Below, in pieces: positions 1 through 36,767 of a DNA stretch of 64,000 nt. The translations under genes were made by a program, and so were the position numbers. This stretch comes from Salminus brasiliensis (taxonomy: Eukaryota; Chordata; Actinopteri; Characiformes; Bryconidae). Location of the stretch: contig NC_132878.1 in the NCBI RefSeq assembly GCF_030463535.1, positions 36,957,261-37,021,260 of the forward strand. The letters are read 5' to 3'. Under the pieces are notes generated by a model. That model saw nothing but the letters and a program-made list of their open reading frames with translations, ran no database searches and was not told the DNA's origin. Position 1 is the first letter of the stretch, and the number at the start of each line of letters is the position of its first letter.

Positions 1-2085
1 TCCAGGTTCTTATATTTGTATGGAGTGAAGCTTTTGGTGATTTACCCCAATTTAATTTAACTGTATTGAGTGTGGCATTTGGCCATTCACTCCAATTACC
101 TTTAACTCTGAGGAGTGAGGCATTTGGTGATCTACTCCAATTTCTTTTAACTGTATGAGGTGTGGGATTTGGTGATCTTTTCCAGGTTCTTATATTTGTA
201 TGAAGTGAGGCTTTTGGCGATTTACCCCAATTTAATTTAACTGTATGGAGTGAGACATTTGGCTATTTACTCCAATGACTTTTAACTGTATGGAGTGATG
301 CATTTGGTGATCTAATCCAATTTATTTTAACTGTGTGGAGTGAGGCATTTTGTGATTTGTTACAAGATCTTATATTTGCATGGAGTGAGTCATTTGGTGA
401 TTTATTGCACTTTCATTTAATTGTATGGAGTGTGGCATTTGGCCATTAAATCAAATTACTTTTCACTGTGTGGAGTGAGGCATTTGGTAATCTGTTTCAA
501 GTTCTTATATTTGTATGGAGGGAGGCATTTGGTGATTTACCCCAATTTCATTTAACTGTATGAAGTGAGGCATTTGGCCACTGACTCCAGTGACTTTAAT
601 TTGTGTGGAGTGATGCATTTGGTGATTTCATCCAATTTATTTTAACTGTGTGGAGTGAGGCATTTGGTGATCTACACCAATCTTGTTAACTTTATGGACT
701 GAGGCATTTTGTGATTTGTTCCTATTTCTGATGTTTGTTTTGAGTGAGGCATTTGGTGATTTATCCAAATTTCATTTAACTGTATGGATTGAGGAATTTG
801 GAAATTGACTCCAATGACTTGTAACTGTATGGAGTGAGGCATTTCGTGATTTACCCTAATTTCATTTAACTGTATGGAGTGAGGCATTTCGCCATTCACT
901 CCAGTGACTTTTGACTGTGTGGAGTGATGCATTTGGTGATCTAATCCAATTTATTTTAACTGTGTGGAGTGAGGCATTTGTTGATCTATTCCAATTTTTT
1001 TAACTCTATGGGCTGAGGGTTTTGGTGATCTGTTCCAAGTTCTTTTATTTGTATGGAGTGAGGTATTTGGCGATTTACCCCAATTTAATTTAACTGTATG
1101 GAATGAGGCATTTGGTCATTCACTCCAATGACTTTTAACTGGGTGGAGTGAGACATTTGGTGATCTGTTCCAAGTTCTTATATTTGTATGGAGTGAGGTA
1201 TTTGGCGATTTACCCCAATTTAATTTAACTGTATGGAATGAGACATTTGACCATTCACTCCAATTACTTTTAACTGTGTGGAGTGAGGCATGTAGTAATC
1301 TGTTCCAAGTTCTTATGTTTTTATGGAGTGAGGCATTTGGTGATCTAATCCAATTCTTTTTTAACTTATGGAGTGAGGCATTTGGTGATTTACCCCAATT
1401 TCATTTAACTCTATGGAGTGAGGCATTTGGTGATCTACTCCAATTTTTTTAACTGTTTTTTAACTGAGTTGAGGGATTTGGTGATCTGTTCCAAGTTATT
1501 AAATTTCAAGTCAAATTATTTTGAATGGAGGGAGGCATTTGGTGATCTGTTCCAAGTTCTTAAATTTTCTTAAATATTTTAACTGTATGGAGTAATGCAG
1601 TTAATGATTTACACCACCTTCTGTTAATTACCTGGAGTGAGGCATTTAACAATGTCATCCTATTTCTTTTAATTGTATGGAGTGGGGCATTTGTTCATCT
1701 TCTCCACTTTCTTATAATTGTATGGATTGATTCATTTCATGATTTCCTCCAAGTACTTTTAATTTCATGGAGTGATGCATTTGATAATTTCCTCCAATTT
1801 CTTTTAACTGTACGGAGTGAGACACTAGTGATTTCCTCCAATTGTTTTTAATTGTGTGGAGTGAGGCATTTGGTGATATCTTCCATAGTTCTTTTAACTA
1901 TATAGACTGAGGCATTTGGTTATCTACTCCAAGTTCTTATAATTGTTTGAAGTGAGGCAAGGACTTTTAATTACCTGGTGCGAGTCCTTTTGTAATCTCC
2001 TCCAATCTTTTTCAACTGTATGTAGTGAGGCATTTGGTGATTTCCTCTGTTTTTTAACTGTGTGGACTTAAGGCTATTGGCCTGG
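1..2085. repeat. 45-bp minisatellite array
   Basis: About 2 kb is a degenerate tandem repeat with a period of 45 bp. Successive 'GGAGTG' cores fall near 21, 66 and 111, and each unit reads roughly tggagtgaggcatttggtga followed by a T-rich half containing ctccaatt and taactgtat. Copies differ by many substitutions, so the array is old. Because 45 is a multiple of three, stop-free stretches occur in some frames (for example 672..932 on the minus strand, a 15-residue repeat). These are by-products of the repeat and there is no gene evidence. The left edge lies outside the window. Confidence 0.93.
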
Positions 2086-2204
2086 GGTTAAACTATTCAC
2101 AGTGTTAATATACTGAGCAGACTTAAACTGTGTAGAGGGTGGCATTTGGTGTTCTCCTTCAAGTGCTTTTAGTTTTAGGGAATTTATGTTTATATGTTAT
2201 ATTT

Positions 2205-2305
2205 ACATTTATGTCAATAATGTCTGCAATGCGTCATTTAACATTCCTGTTCATTTACTTTTAACTTTGAGTTCTGAGCCATTTAGCATTGTCCTGCCAA
2301 ATTTG
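2205..2305. repeat. Copy 1 of a ~100-bp duplicated block
   Basis: The block starting 'atgtcaataatgtctgca' and ending near 'gagccatttagcattgtcct' recurs with about 80-85% similarity by eye at 4250..4345. The two copies are about 2.05 kb apart, which suggests a higher-order duplication within this satellite field. Confidence 0.7.
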
Positions 2306-2494
2306 TGGAGCTAGGGACCCAGCTCTTTTCTCAGAGTGTACCGGGTCAAACCAGTAGCCATCATTATGAATTTACTGAGTGGTTTTGAATGGATGTGTGA
2401 AAGTGTGTGGACTGTGTGGAGTGGGCATTTGACATAACTAAATGAGGTAGAGCATTTGGCAATCTACTCCAAGTTTAAGTATATGGAGTGAGGT

Positions 2495-3095
2495 ATGCTG
2501 GAAAATCAGCGTAATGATGCTGGTCATGCCGGTCATGCTGGTCGACAAGCTTGGTCTTGCTGGTGGATCAGCTTGGCGATGCTGATCATGCTCATGCTAG
2601 TGGCCCAGCCTGGTGATGCTGGTCATGCTGGTAAACTAACTTGAACATGGTGGCCAACCAGATTAGTCATGCTGGTAGACCAGCTATATCAGCTTGACTT
2701 AATGGTTGTCCAGCTTGGTCATGCTAGTCAACTAGCTTAGTTATACTGATCATCTAAGTCCACCAGCTTAGTCATGCTGGTCATGCTGGTAGACCATCTT
2801 GATATTACCAGACAAGCTGGGTCTTGCTGGTGAATCAGCTTGGTGATGCTAGTCATGCTCATGCTAGTGGACCAGCTTGGTCATGCTGGTCATCCATCTT
2901 AGTCATGTTGATCATCTAGGTCCACCAGCTTATTCCTGTTGGTTGGCTAGCTTGGTTTTGCTGGTAATGCTGGTCAACAAGTTTGGTCATACTGGTGGTC
3001 TAGCTTGGTCATGCCATCAAATTCAAATGAAAACATACTCCATGCTAGTCAAGAGCTAAATTTGTAAATCAGCTTGACCAGCTTGACCAACTTGA
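2495..3095. repeat. Minisatellite of 'GCTTGGTCATGCTGGT' type
   Basis: About 600 bp consist of imperfect tandem copies of short modules such as gaccagcttggtcatgctgg, combined in variable order (ggtcatgctggt, ccagcttgg, ggtcttgctggt). No protein is implied; the stop-free frame at 2877..3059 is an artefact of the repeat. Confidence 0.85.
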
Positions 3096-3500
3096 GCTGA
3101 CGGAAAAAAAGTAAGAAAAAAATATTTACAAAAAGTATACAAAATTAATAATAAACAGACAATGTAAAAAGAAACCAAAACAAAGTGTAAAAAAGAAAAA
3201 GTGGTAAGACATGAAAAAAAAAAAAAAAAGAAATGACGGAAAAAAACACACACATCTGCATTTGGAGATCAATTAGTGATCATCTCCATGTCCTTTCAGT
3301 TATATGATAAAACAAGAAAACAGAAAAGAAAATGAAGTAAAAAAGTATGAAAAAACTTTTTAACAGAATAAGAAAAAGTTAAATGATAAACAGATGATGT
3401 CAAATAAACAAAGTGTAAAAAAAGAAAAATATGTAAGACAAGGAAAACAATAGAAGAAAAAAAAGAAAAGACAGTTACTGAAAAACAAACAATAGCAAAA
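3096..3500. repeat. A-rich block, two diverged tandem copies
   Basis: The segments 3105..3260 and about 3325..3490 are both very A-rich and share ordered words (aataaacaga, acaaagtgtaaaaa, gtaagaca). They look like two diverged copies about 230 bp apart. Open frames on the minus strand here are phenylalanine/leucine-rich translations of poly(A) sequence and are not credible genes. Confidence 0.55.
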
Positions 3501-3779
3501 TATGGTGTAAAGTCAGAAAGGGCAAAGAATGAGTGATTTATATCTGAATAATATTCACTAAGCTGAAGGTAAGAAAACCTGCTGCTAAATATGATGGACA
3601 AAGATCTCCTCCAAGTGCTCTGGACTGTCCAAAGACATACAAAAATAAAGAATAAAGATATATAGATATAAAGATAAAGATAAAATATTGTCCCCAGTAA
3701 GGGGGGGTGGTGGTGTGGTCTATTGGCCCGGGATTAAAACTTTTTAGAGCATTATTTCTTTTTATATTTAGAGCATTTT

Positions 3780-4480
3780 TGGTTTGGAGTGGTGCATTTG
3801 GAGATTTACTCATATTAATTTTAAGTCTATAGAGTGAGACATTTGGCAACCTTTTCTGAGATTTCTTAACTGTATGCAGTGGGGAATTTGTTGATCTCCT
3901 TGATCTACAACAAGTAAACCGAATGACTAACCTTAACCAGACCAAAACTTATCCTTACCCTTATTTGCTTTATACATGGTTATTGGAGATCATTGGTGGG
4001 GTTGGGGTGGACTTTAACTGCAGATTGTGGAGTTTGGTTGTTCTCTGACAAGTTCTTGCAGTGGTATGGAGTGGGTCATTTGGCATAAAAGAAAAAATAG
4101 GAAGAAAGAAAATAAAGCATTATGGAACAATGAACATAAAACACATTAGAAAGGAAAGGGATAAGGAAATGGTAAAAATCAAGGAAAAGACCATAAATAA
4201 CAAACGGGAAAAAAAGATTTTAAAAGAAGGTATATAAATAGCAGTGAAATTATATGTCAATAATGTCTGCAGTGCATTTTTTAGCATTCCCGTCCATATA
4301 CTTTTACCTGTGATGACTGAGCCATTTGGCATTGTCCTTCATATTCAGTCAGCAATTAAGACTGGGGGATATTACATTATCTTTTATGCTCTTTGTGTTG
4401 TATAGAGTGAGGCATTTGGCCTTCCCCTCAAAGTTTGTTCAAAAACTGTGAATTGTATAGAATAAGGCACATAAGCTATT
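3780..4480. repeat. Scattered decayed copies of the 45-bp repeat and copy 2 of the ~100-bp block
   Basis: Words of the 45-bp minisatellite (gtatggagtg..catttgg, gagtgaggcatttggc) reappear at about 3782-3905, 4010-4085 and 4395-4420, separated by A-rich sequence. The second copy of the block seen at 2205..2305 lies at about 4250..4345. This looks like the eroded edge of the satellite field. Confidence 0.6.
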
Positions 4481-6814
4481 CCCTTCCACGACTTTAGACC
4501 CCCCTTTTATTCCTTTCGTTAATGGCATCACAATCAAAATATATCATAAAATTTGTGACTGCATAAATATTCACCCCCTTTAAAGTGACTCACCTAGCTC
4601 AACAGAAGTCCAGGCAGCTGGTGCTAGTAGTCTCATAGTGCAGTGAATGTGTCTCCAGTGACTGTAGCATAGAGGCACCTGTCTGGAAGCTCCATTCACT
4701 GGTTAATTAGTATTCCTGGCTACAAATAAAGACATGAGGATGAAAGAACATCTCCCATTAGGCTGAGTTCCCACCACCTTTGGGAAGGTGAATGTGCTTT
4801 GAGACGCACCTAAAGACACGCTTTTCACATGCATTTTACAAGCGATCCAGAACCATCACAGGAAGTGAAAGAAGCATGTGGACTGAGGCAGTAGAGGGAG
4901 ATTACCGGATCTGCTGTGCAGTGTATAGTATATAGTGAAGTAGAACAATGACTGTGGAATTACAATAAACAGATAATAAATAAACTGTTTGTAAAAACTC
5001 AGCAACATTGTCTCCCACAAGGGTTTTATTTATTTATGTAATTTTTGGTGCCATTCTTTACAAGCCTGAGGCAGGACTAACATCAACGTTAGACAGTGAT
5101 GAATAAAGTTATAAAAAACAATTCTAATAATATATTTTTTTTCTAATAATAATAAAAAGGTAGTGCCCAAGGACATCATGCCACAGAGTTTTTTTTTTAA
5201 CCCATCCATGCAGTGAGTACACATACACACGCACACACACACTAGGGGACAACTAGACAGGGCAAAGTGTCCCTTCATTGTCATTACATGCCACTGCATG
5301 TAGGTCTAACCCAGGTAGTGGATTATTTGTGCCTTGTTCCCAGGAGCTGATAAATGGGGTGAATTTGCAGAGCATTTGAGGAGGAAAAGACCAAGGGAGA
5401 GAGATAACAGCTTTTCTCTTGTACACAATCCATCCTTCTGTTCACTGCCTGTTAGGGGACAAGAACTAAAACCATGCCTCAATCAGACTAAGCCCCATTC
5501 CAACTGGCTAAACCACTCCCAACTCACTCAGGCTACTTTTAGTAATGGAGAGCAGTCAGTTTCTTTAACAAGTCTCTTTATAACAATGGTCCTGGACTCC
5601 TGGAGGTATCATGCCTGCCATATACTGTATATATGGCCACACATCAGCAAAGAGAGGTGTCTCTTCAGGCATCCACTCCCAGCTCCATTACAGCATGATT
5701 GATTCAGCCATAAACAGGTAGCAGTGGAACAAATAGCAAAAATGGCAAAAACACATCAAACCACAGAGAGGGAAATGAGGGGAGAAATGAAATCAGAAAT
5801 AAACTGATATGGAAATATTGCTGTTTCTGAGTTCTAATTATGAAGGGGAGGGGGGGGGGGTGTGGAGAGCGAGCGAGAACAGTCAGTTTGAAGAAAGCCA
5901 TGTGTGTAAATGCAGGTTTGGTTTGCTAAATGAAGTAAGCATGAGTATGCTACCATTCATGAGCATTTTAACATGCTTTTAAGGAACAAGACCAAGATCT
6001 TGAGATTAAACTTCTAGGTGTATGTCAGGCTTGTAATAGTATGCCCCATCCAATAAAAAAAAAAAAAAGGGGGGTTGTTAACAGGTCTTGTTTTTTGCAA
6101 AGATCATGGTTCTAAATTGAACAAATGACGACTCCTACAATAATTTGACTAAACGGTTCTTTGCCAGGTTAAAGCCTTAATTCTGATAGTAAACGGTATT
6201 TACACCAGTTGTCCCAAATATTTTTGTCCATATAGGGTAGGTCTCAGGGTAAGGACTATTATTATCGGAGTATTCCAGAGTTTTACACTGTGTGGACTTT
6301 TATTTATTTATTTTTTTATAAACATACAAGGAAGATAAAACGGCACGTTTTGAAGCTGAACTAACCTCAGAATGCCTCACCAAAAAAAAAGAGGTGGACG
6401 GCAAGGGTTGGAACAAAAACATTCTGGAGTGCATGCACAGACAGACAGACAGACAGACAGGTTTGTCTCAGGCCGTGGTTGTCTGAGAATGTGAGGTTTT
6501 TAAAATTTATTTATTAATTTTTTACACTGATATTCTGGCATTGGGGGAACCCCTGATTTTGCTCCAACTGGGACACATGTGACAGCTGCACACCTGTTTG
6601 CTGACAGGATCACAAGCATGGATGCAGGTCCAATCTACCAAAAAAAAAAAAAAAAAAAAACCACACACCACAGCCCCCTGCACTTGGCCGGCCTGCTGAA
6701 AACAAGACACTGTCAGAAGCCTTGAGGTTAGCTTGATGGTCCAAGCCTAAAACCAAACACTTGCCACATAAACACACAGACAGACACAGTTACACCAAAC
6801 ACACATTAAAAAAA
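4481..6814. other. No gene recognised (intergenic)
   Basis: I see no splice-consistent coding sequence in this stretch. It contains homopolymer runs, a short (AGAC)n tract at about 6441-6461, a near-palindrome around 5620-5640, and at about 6205-6230 a fragment (ccaaatatttttgtccatat) resembling the terminal repeat of the MITE-like element at 14525. Open frames here are short and lack recognisable domains. Confidence 0.6.
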
Positions 6815-6830
6815 AAAAGTAAAGTAAGCA

Positions 6831-6836
6831 TTTATT
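6831..6836 (-). other. Distal polyadenylation signal AATAAA
   Basis: This is a perfect hexamer on the minus strand, 1.4 kb downstream of the NEK1 stop codon. It is a candidate for the long 3'UTR end. Confidence 0.35.
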
Positions 6837-7940
6837 TCTCAATACAAAGATAAAACATTCGGTGTCTATATCAGACAGCAACGACTTACAAATGATCTTT
6901 TCTCATTCCTCTACGCCTTCAGACAATATTCTGCACAACACTTGCATCTGCATGTACCACATCAGAGTAGTAGGTGCTACAATAACATCATTCCATTACA
7001 TCACGAAAGAAGTGCAACAGCATAAGGTGTGTATAATGCATGCACAGGGGACTTTTGCACATTCCATTAACACTTAAAGGGGGATTTTACTGCATAGTTC
7101 AGTGGTTAAGATGTAAACAAAGTCATTCAGGGTGGTTTGATGTGAAATGGGCAAACCTGCAAAAACTTCCCAAGGAATGTTGACAGTGTTGGTGGTGGTG
7201 ACAGGAACCAGTGGTGTTAAAATGCAATGCCATTACATTAAAGTGAGAAGCAGCTTTTGGCCTAAACAGTGTTTAACATAGTGGAGAGGAACATACGGGG
7301 CACTGTGAGACAAAAATAGCCCCTAAACAGCTTAACAGTCTTGATAATTTAATATAATCAACAGGACATACGAATGTGTATTTCACTGGTGGTGTTGGAC
7401 AGTAATATTGCTATATTGTCTGTGTTGAAGACATCATCACAACCCCGGCATCCTCTCACTACCACTGTAAAGCAGTCGGCACGTTTTTCAGCAATGTACC
7501 ACTTCACATCAGCTCAATCTGAATGACTCTAGTCTTCTTTACAACGACTGAATTATGCAGCAACTTTGAAAATTGGGTGGAACTCCACTTTCAAGAACCC
7601 AGTCAATGCATCCTTGTGGTCGCTGCGAATAAGCTTAAAGCAAGTCCATCCGGTCTTTTGAGTGAAGCCTCTGAAATAGGCCAAGTGCCAGATCTAATGG
7701 ATGCTGTATGCACTCTTGTAAAAGGTGTTTTCGTCCTGTAAAAAGTAGAAAAAGAGGTGTGGAGTGTGTGGAGACTGGTACAGAGTAAGCACCTGTCGCT
7801 GGGTGGTTAACTGACCCCTGACCTTAGACATAGGCCACCCAGTTCTACCATGGCTTCAGCTGTTGTTAGGAAATACTGTGGTAGTGTGAATTTCTTGCAC
7901 ACAACCTGTCAACAGTTAGAAACATACACAAGCATACGTC

Positions 7941-7942
<2 letters not shown>

Positions 7943-8015
<73 letters not shown>
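7943..8015. repeat. (CA)n microsatellite
   Basis: This is about 36 uninterrupted CA dinucleotides on the plus strand. It would read as (GU)n in a long NEK1 3'UTR. Confidence 0.98.
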
Positions 8016-8016
<1 letters not shown>

Positions 8017-8059
8017 GCACAGTTAAGCTTTGGTTAAATATTACTGTTATTCATATACA

Positions 8060-8065
8060 TTTATT
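8060..8065 (-). other. Proximal polyadenylation signal AATAAA
   Basis: This is a perfect hexamer on the minus strand about 200 bp downstream of the NEK1 stop codon. Cleavage would fall just before the long dinucleotide repeat. Confidence 0.4.
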
Positions 8066-8261
8066 TTACACCGTAGTGCTTTAGATGCTGGTCATGGAAG
8101 TAGACAGTCACCCGTAAACTCCAAACTGACCGAATGTGAGCGGACCAGACCGGCCGCTCCATACACACACACGCTCTCTAACTGCTTCATGAACAGCATT
8201 ATGGGAAGACATCAGTCCGCCAGCAGATTGTCCAAGGCAGCCGGCAGCCTGCAAGAGTACC

Positions 8262-31201
<22,940 letters not shown>

Positions 31202-32543
31202 GTCTGACACGATGCCTCATAATGTGGCTGCCAACACAAATGAGTCAAGTCAAGTGTAAATCACAACAGCACACTCGGAGGCCGCAGCAGACATGCGGCT
31301 TAAAGGAACACGCTGGCACTGCCCCATCTGAATCTCTTTCTGACACATCTGTAATAGTATGGTGGATTACACACACTTTTGGCTTTTTTCTTTTTTTTTT
31401 TCTTTTTTTTTTTAGTTCATGAACAATTGTTGTACAGATGAAGCAATATGGGAACTGTGGGCTGGTGTCAACATCTGATACGTTCAAGCACATATTTGCT
31501 TGTGCCAATGTATAACCACTAACACAATGCATAAGCAGGTCTTTTTAGTGCTGTAGCCCAATTACTAAGGCATCCTACCACACTACAGAACAGATTTAAG
31601 GCCTGGCATATGGTGCGTTACCATTAACGTCCTTGTATCTGGTCCAGTATGGGCTATAAATCAGTTTATCGCTCATTACCGCTGGCAGAAGATGGCCTGC
31701 AGAGGGGCTCTGGTTCCTCCTATAGAGTCCGAGGTTTAAATATAGATGCCCAGTATACTCCCATTATGGCTTCCATCTGGCCTGTGCACTGACCAGAGCA
31801 GCTTCGAGCTTTAGACAGAATCTCGACCCACAGATGGTACAGTGGCCATGCCGTCTCCCATTAATAATAATGTTTTGGAAAGGATAGAAAGCAGGCCGAA
31901 AAGCAAGAGAAGCAGACACTGTGCAGAAGGGTTGCTGAATTAAAGATGATGTGTCAGACAGAATTATCCAATGGCCTTTTATCCCCCCCCCCCCAAGTTA
32001 TAAAAGGGAGTGGGCTAGACACATCTATGAATCTAGCAGACAACTATTCTTCAGCTGCTGCCTGCACGTGCAATAAATCATGCACATCAAACTAATGTAG
32101 TATCTACATTTGTAGGCCCCAAAAGACTACACACGAGGAGAGCAGCCCCCCACCACAAAGGTAGCTAAATAAGAGGGGGGCATCCAGTTCATCTGTCAAT
32201 ATGACGACAAGAGGAGTTAGCTAGCTAGAGATAACTAACTACAACCTGGGTGTCCAGCAGCAGCAGCAGCATGCTCCTGTACGTCCCGCTGAACTAAGGC
32301 ATGATAAGGCATTGGTCAGTAAACCGTACAGCAGGCTGACAGCCAAAGTTACAGGAGTGGAAGGAGGCAGCTAACAAGACACATCCCTCGTGAACTGCTA
32401 CCCAGCCTCCCTAACGTCTGCTAGCCAGCCAGCGTGCTAAAATGGCTGCTTATCGAGCCGCTCAAGCCAGACAGCCCATGTACGACCTACGCAGCCGTGC
32501 CTGTGATAAGAAAAACCCAGAATCAGAGGGACAAACGCGGTAC
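31202..32543 (-). other. NEK1 first intron / 5' flank, no other gene seen
   Basis: The interval between the start-codon exon and the likely 5' noncoding exon has no splice-consistent coding sequence. It contains a T-rich run (31384-31413), a poly-C tract (31983-31994) and ordinary unique sequence. Confidence 0.55.
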
Positions 32544-32700
32544 CTCGCCGTCTTTAGCGTGTGGAAGCTCCCGCAGCACCAATCCGCCAGCTTCGGGTTT
32601 TTTTCACTACCCTGAAGAGCGCTCAACCAAGCTACCTAGGCAACGTGACGTGTATAAGAAACGCAGGCGTCTTATTGGCTGGGCACTCGGCCCCTGTGCT
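32544..32700 (-). promoter_or_regulatory. Probable NEK1 5' noncoding exon and promoter region
   Basis: This is the only GC- and CpG-rich stretch upstream of the start codon. On the minus strand a GACGGCGAG|gtaccg donor-like junction lies at 32544/32543. A CCAAT box reads on the minus strand at 32678..32674, an inverted one is at 32579-32583, and a CRE-like TGACGTG is at 32646-32652. No TATA box is apparent, as expected for a housekeeping or ciliary gene. The open frame running through here on the plus strand (32434-32859) is a by-product of the CpG-rich composition. The transcription start is inferred. Confidence 0.45.
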
Positions 32701-33244
32701 CTGATAGGTCCACTAGCGCGTCAATCCAGAACGAAGCCGGAATCAGGTTCGCTTGTCAATGTTTGGAGGGGAATCTCTCCTAGCAACCGTCACCGGCTGG
32801 TACAGCGGCGGGGATGTGAGCGGCTACAGGAGACGGGGTGGGTCGTACGCAGCCCTTAAAGTAGCAATGAGAATAGTTTGAGACCCTCCATTAAATGAAC
32901 ATGTTAATCCTCTCGATTTAACAAATCGTTTTTCTCTGAGTAACAATATTTAATACATATCGGGAGCGATTTATTAAATTGAGGAACGATTTATTTATTT
33001 AATTTGATATTTAGCTGGCTAGATAAGGATCGATGCTGATGTAGCATTTATGCCATTAATGACACTCCTCTTTATTTATCTATTATTGTGGAGATGGCTG
33101 TTGAATGAGTATGGAAAATATTGTTCCTTTTAAAGGTAGCTATTTTTTCAAGAGACAGACATTGATTAACAACTTAACGATTGAATTGACTGAAGTCACT
33201 GTTGCACTGTTGTTGTTGTTGTTAGCTAGTGCTAGCTAATGTCA

Positions 33245-33569
33245 GGTCAAGTCAGATTTATTTGTATAGTGCTTTTTCAAATCAAATCAAATCAAATCAA
33301 ATTTTATTTGTCACATACATAGTCATACACAGTATAACTTGCAGTGAAATGCTTTTATGACAGTCTGCCCACATCAAGCTATACAATAAAAATCTACATT
33401 TAAACTTAACTAAACCTTAACTTAATGAAGTAAAGTGCAAAAGAAAAATAAAATGAAAAAAAAAAATAGAATAAGTTACATTTAAGTTAAAGAATAAAAT
33501 ATAAAAATATGAAAATCTAGAAATATAAGCAAAAAAAATACAAATATATATACACAGATGAAATAGTGC

Positions 33570-33613
<44 letters not shown>

Positions 33614-34260
33614 GTATACATATGTACATATTTATCTGTATGTGAGTGTATGTGTGAGTTAAAAAGAAATATTTTCATTATTGTCCGTAGTGTGTTTTCC
33701 GTGAGCCATGGTTGTGTATTGTAGTAAGTGAGGGTCCAGTTTGTGTATGTAGATACTTTGATTTAGTGTCCTAGTCCCTGTCCCCATTCAAGGCACGGAT
33801 GGCTTGTGGAAAGAAGCTCCTCCTCATTCTCTCTGTGTTATCCTTCAGGGTTCTTAAGCGTTTCCCCGAGGGCAACAGAGAAAACAGTCCATTGTTGGGA
33901 TGACTGGGGTCCTTCACAATCTTCTTGGCCTTGGTCCAACACCGCTTCTTGTAGATGGACTGCAGGTCAGGAAACTCCATCCTAGTGATTCGCTCTGCTG
34001 AACGTCTCACTCGTCGTAGCGCTTGCCTGTCCTGCTTGGTGCTGTTCCCAAACCAGACTGTGATGTTCCCTGTGAGGATGCTCTCGATGGTGCAGGAGTA
34101 GAAGGATCGTAGTACCTTGGAGGGCAGTGTGAAGTCTTTTTACAACTGTTGTCGTCACAAAGCAGCTTTACATAATTAGTCAGTAATAAAAGACAGAGAC
34201 AAAAAGAAGAAATAACGTAAGTCATGAAGACATGAAATAACTTAAGACATAATGTCTCCT
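33245..34260. repeat. Older dispersed repeat split by a LINE insertion
   Basis: The left flank (gatttatttgtatagtgctt) and the right flank (ttttacaactgttgtcgtca, followed by caaagcagctttacat) read as one continuous fish-type repeat if the sequence between about 33276 and 34135 is removed. The duplicated 'ctttt' at both borders could be the target-site duplication. Confidence 0.6.
33276..34138 (-). mobile_element. 5'-truncated LINE 3' end (L2-like tail)
   Basis: On the minus strand, 34130..33770 encodes the C-terminal end of a LINE reverse-transcriptase polyprotein: RSFYSC-type start, then RMEFPDLQSIYKKRCWTKAK, IVKDPSHPNNGLFSLLPSGKR and SFFPQAIRALN before a stop. It is followed by a noncoding 3' region with a GT/TA microsatellite at about 33566-33612, and ends in ACAAATAAAA plus (TTTGA)n at 33276-33305, which is typical of L2-like teleost elements. 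The reverse-transcriptase core and everything upstream are missing. It is not autonomous. Confidence 0.85.
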
Positions 34261-34719
34261 CCAGTGGATGTTTGCTCGTTAAACACAGACAACAAGACTT
34301 AGCTTTACCATTTATTTGTTTTCTCCATATGTCCCCTTCTCTATGTTGTAGCTACTAATTTTCCAGCCCCCAGGTCTGATGGTACAGAGCGGTTTTTAAA
34401 GGGACAGTGGCTCCAGAATGAGATGTGAAGTCCTCTGCATCTCACTGATGAAACCTTGCTATCAGGTAGAAAGGAAGACTGCAACTAATGACGCAGCTCC
34501 TGTGCTCACCTACCAGCACCTTACTTGCACTTAACTGTGTTCAAGTTTCCAGCTGAGGGTATTTTTTTCAGACTTTATAACGAGGAAATGACAACAGTTG
34601 AACAGTAAAATGTACAGTTAAAAGAGTGTGATTGTGTGAAAAAATTAAATACAAATGTTTTTACTGTATCATTCCAAATCTGTGAATTGTCTTACAGAAA
34701 TTCATTTTGGATTATGCCA

Positions 34720-35115
34720 TGGTTTGTCACCAGACAGAGGCGGACGTACTCACAGGATAATTTAATGCCAGACAAGAAAACCAAACAAGCAAAGCTTACT
34801 AAATAAACACATAAATCCCTTAAACAGGCTAAATCTACAAACCAAGAACACAACAGGACCATCTTCTCACATACATGCACAAAACCAAGGGACAAGGGAT
34901 GACCGAAACAAAGGGGTACTTATACGGACACTAACAAGAGACTCACAAGGAACACCTGGGACTAACAAGGGGGCATGGCTACAAAGGAGACACTGGTGGA
35001 AACACTAATGGACAGGCGTGGCTAGTGCAGACAAGACACAAACAGAGCCATGTGCTTGAGAGCACATGGCAAAACCAAACAAAGGCAGACATGACAACAG
35101 GGGCAGGCATGACCG
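34720..35115. repeat. Probable dispersed repeat, family not identified
   Basis: An A-rich, CAC/ACA-rich stretch contains phrases such as caaggaacacctgggactaa and aacaggggcaggcatgac, similar to repeats I associate with fish genomes. No coding potential or clear termini are visible. Confidence 0.3.

Positions 35116-36767
<1,652 letters not shown>

Larger units (their letters stand above)
6815..8261 (-). other. NEK1 3' untranslated region (probable)
   Basis: After the NEK1 stop codon (8262-8264) the minus strand has no further coding exon. Two AATAAA signals lie downstream on that strand, at 8065..8060 and 6836..6831, so a short (about 0.2 kb) and a long (about 1.4 kb) 3'UTR are both possible. 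The long form would include the large dinucleotide repeat at 7943-8015. The true end cannot be decided from sequence alone. Confidence 0.5.

Noticed and set aside
672-932. Minus-strand open frame with a 15-residue repeat
   Set aside because: It is a translation of the 45-bp minisatellite with no signal for a gene.
3538-3945. 135-codon minus-strand frame
   Set aside because: The composition follows A-rich repeat DNA; no domain and no splice context.
32434-32859. 141-codon plus-strand frame near the NEK1 promoter
   Set aside because: It is a CpG-rich promoter stretch that is stop-poor by composition. It lacks domains and overlaps the inferred noncoding exon.
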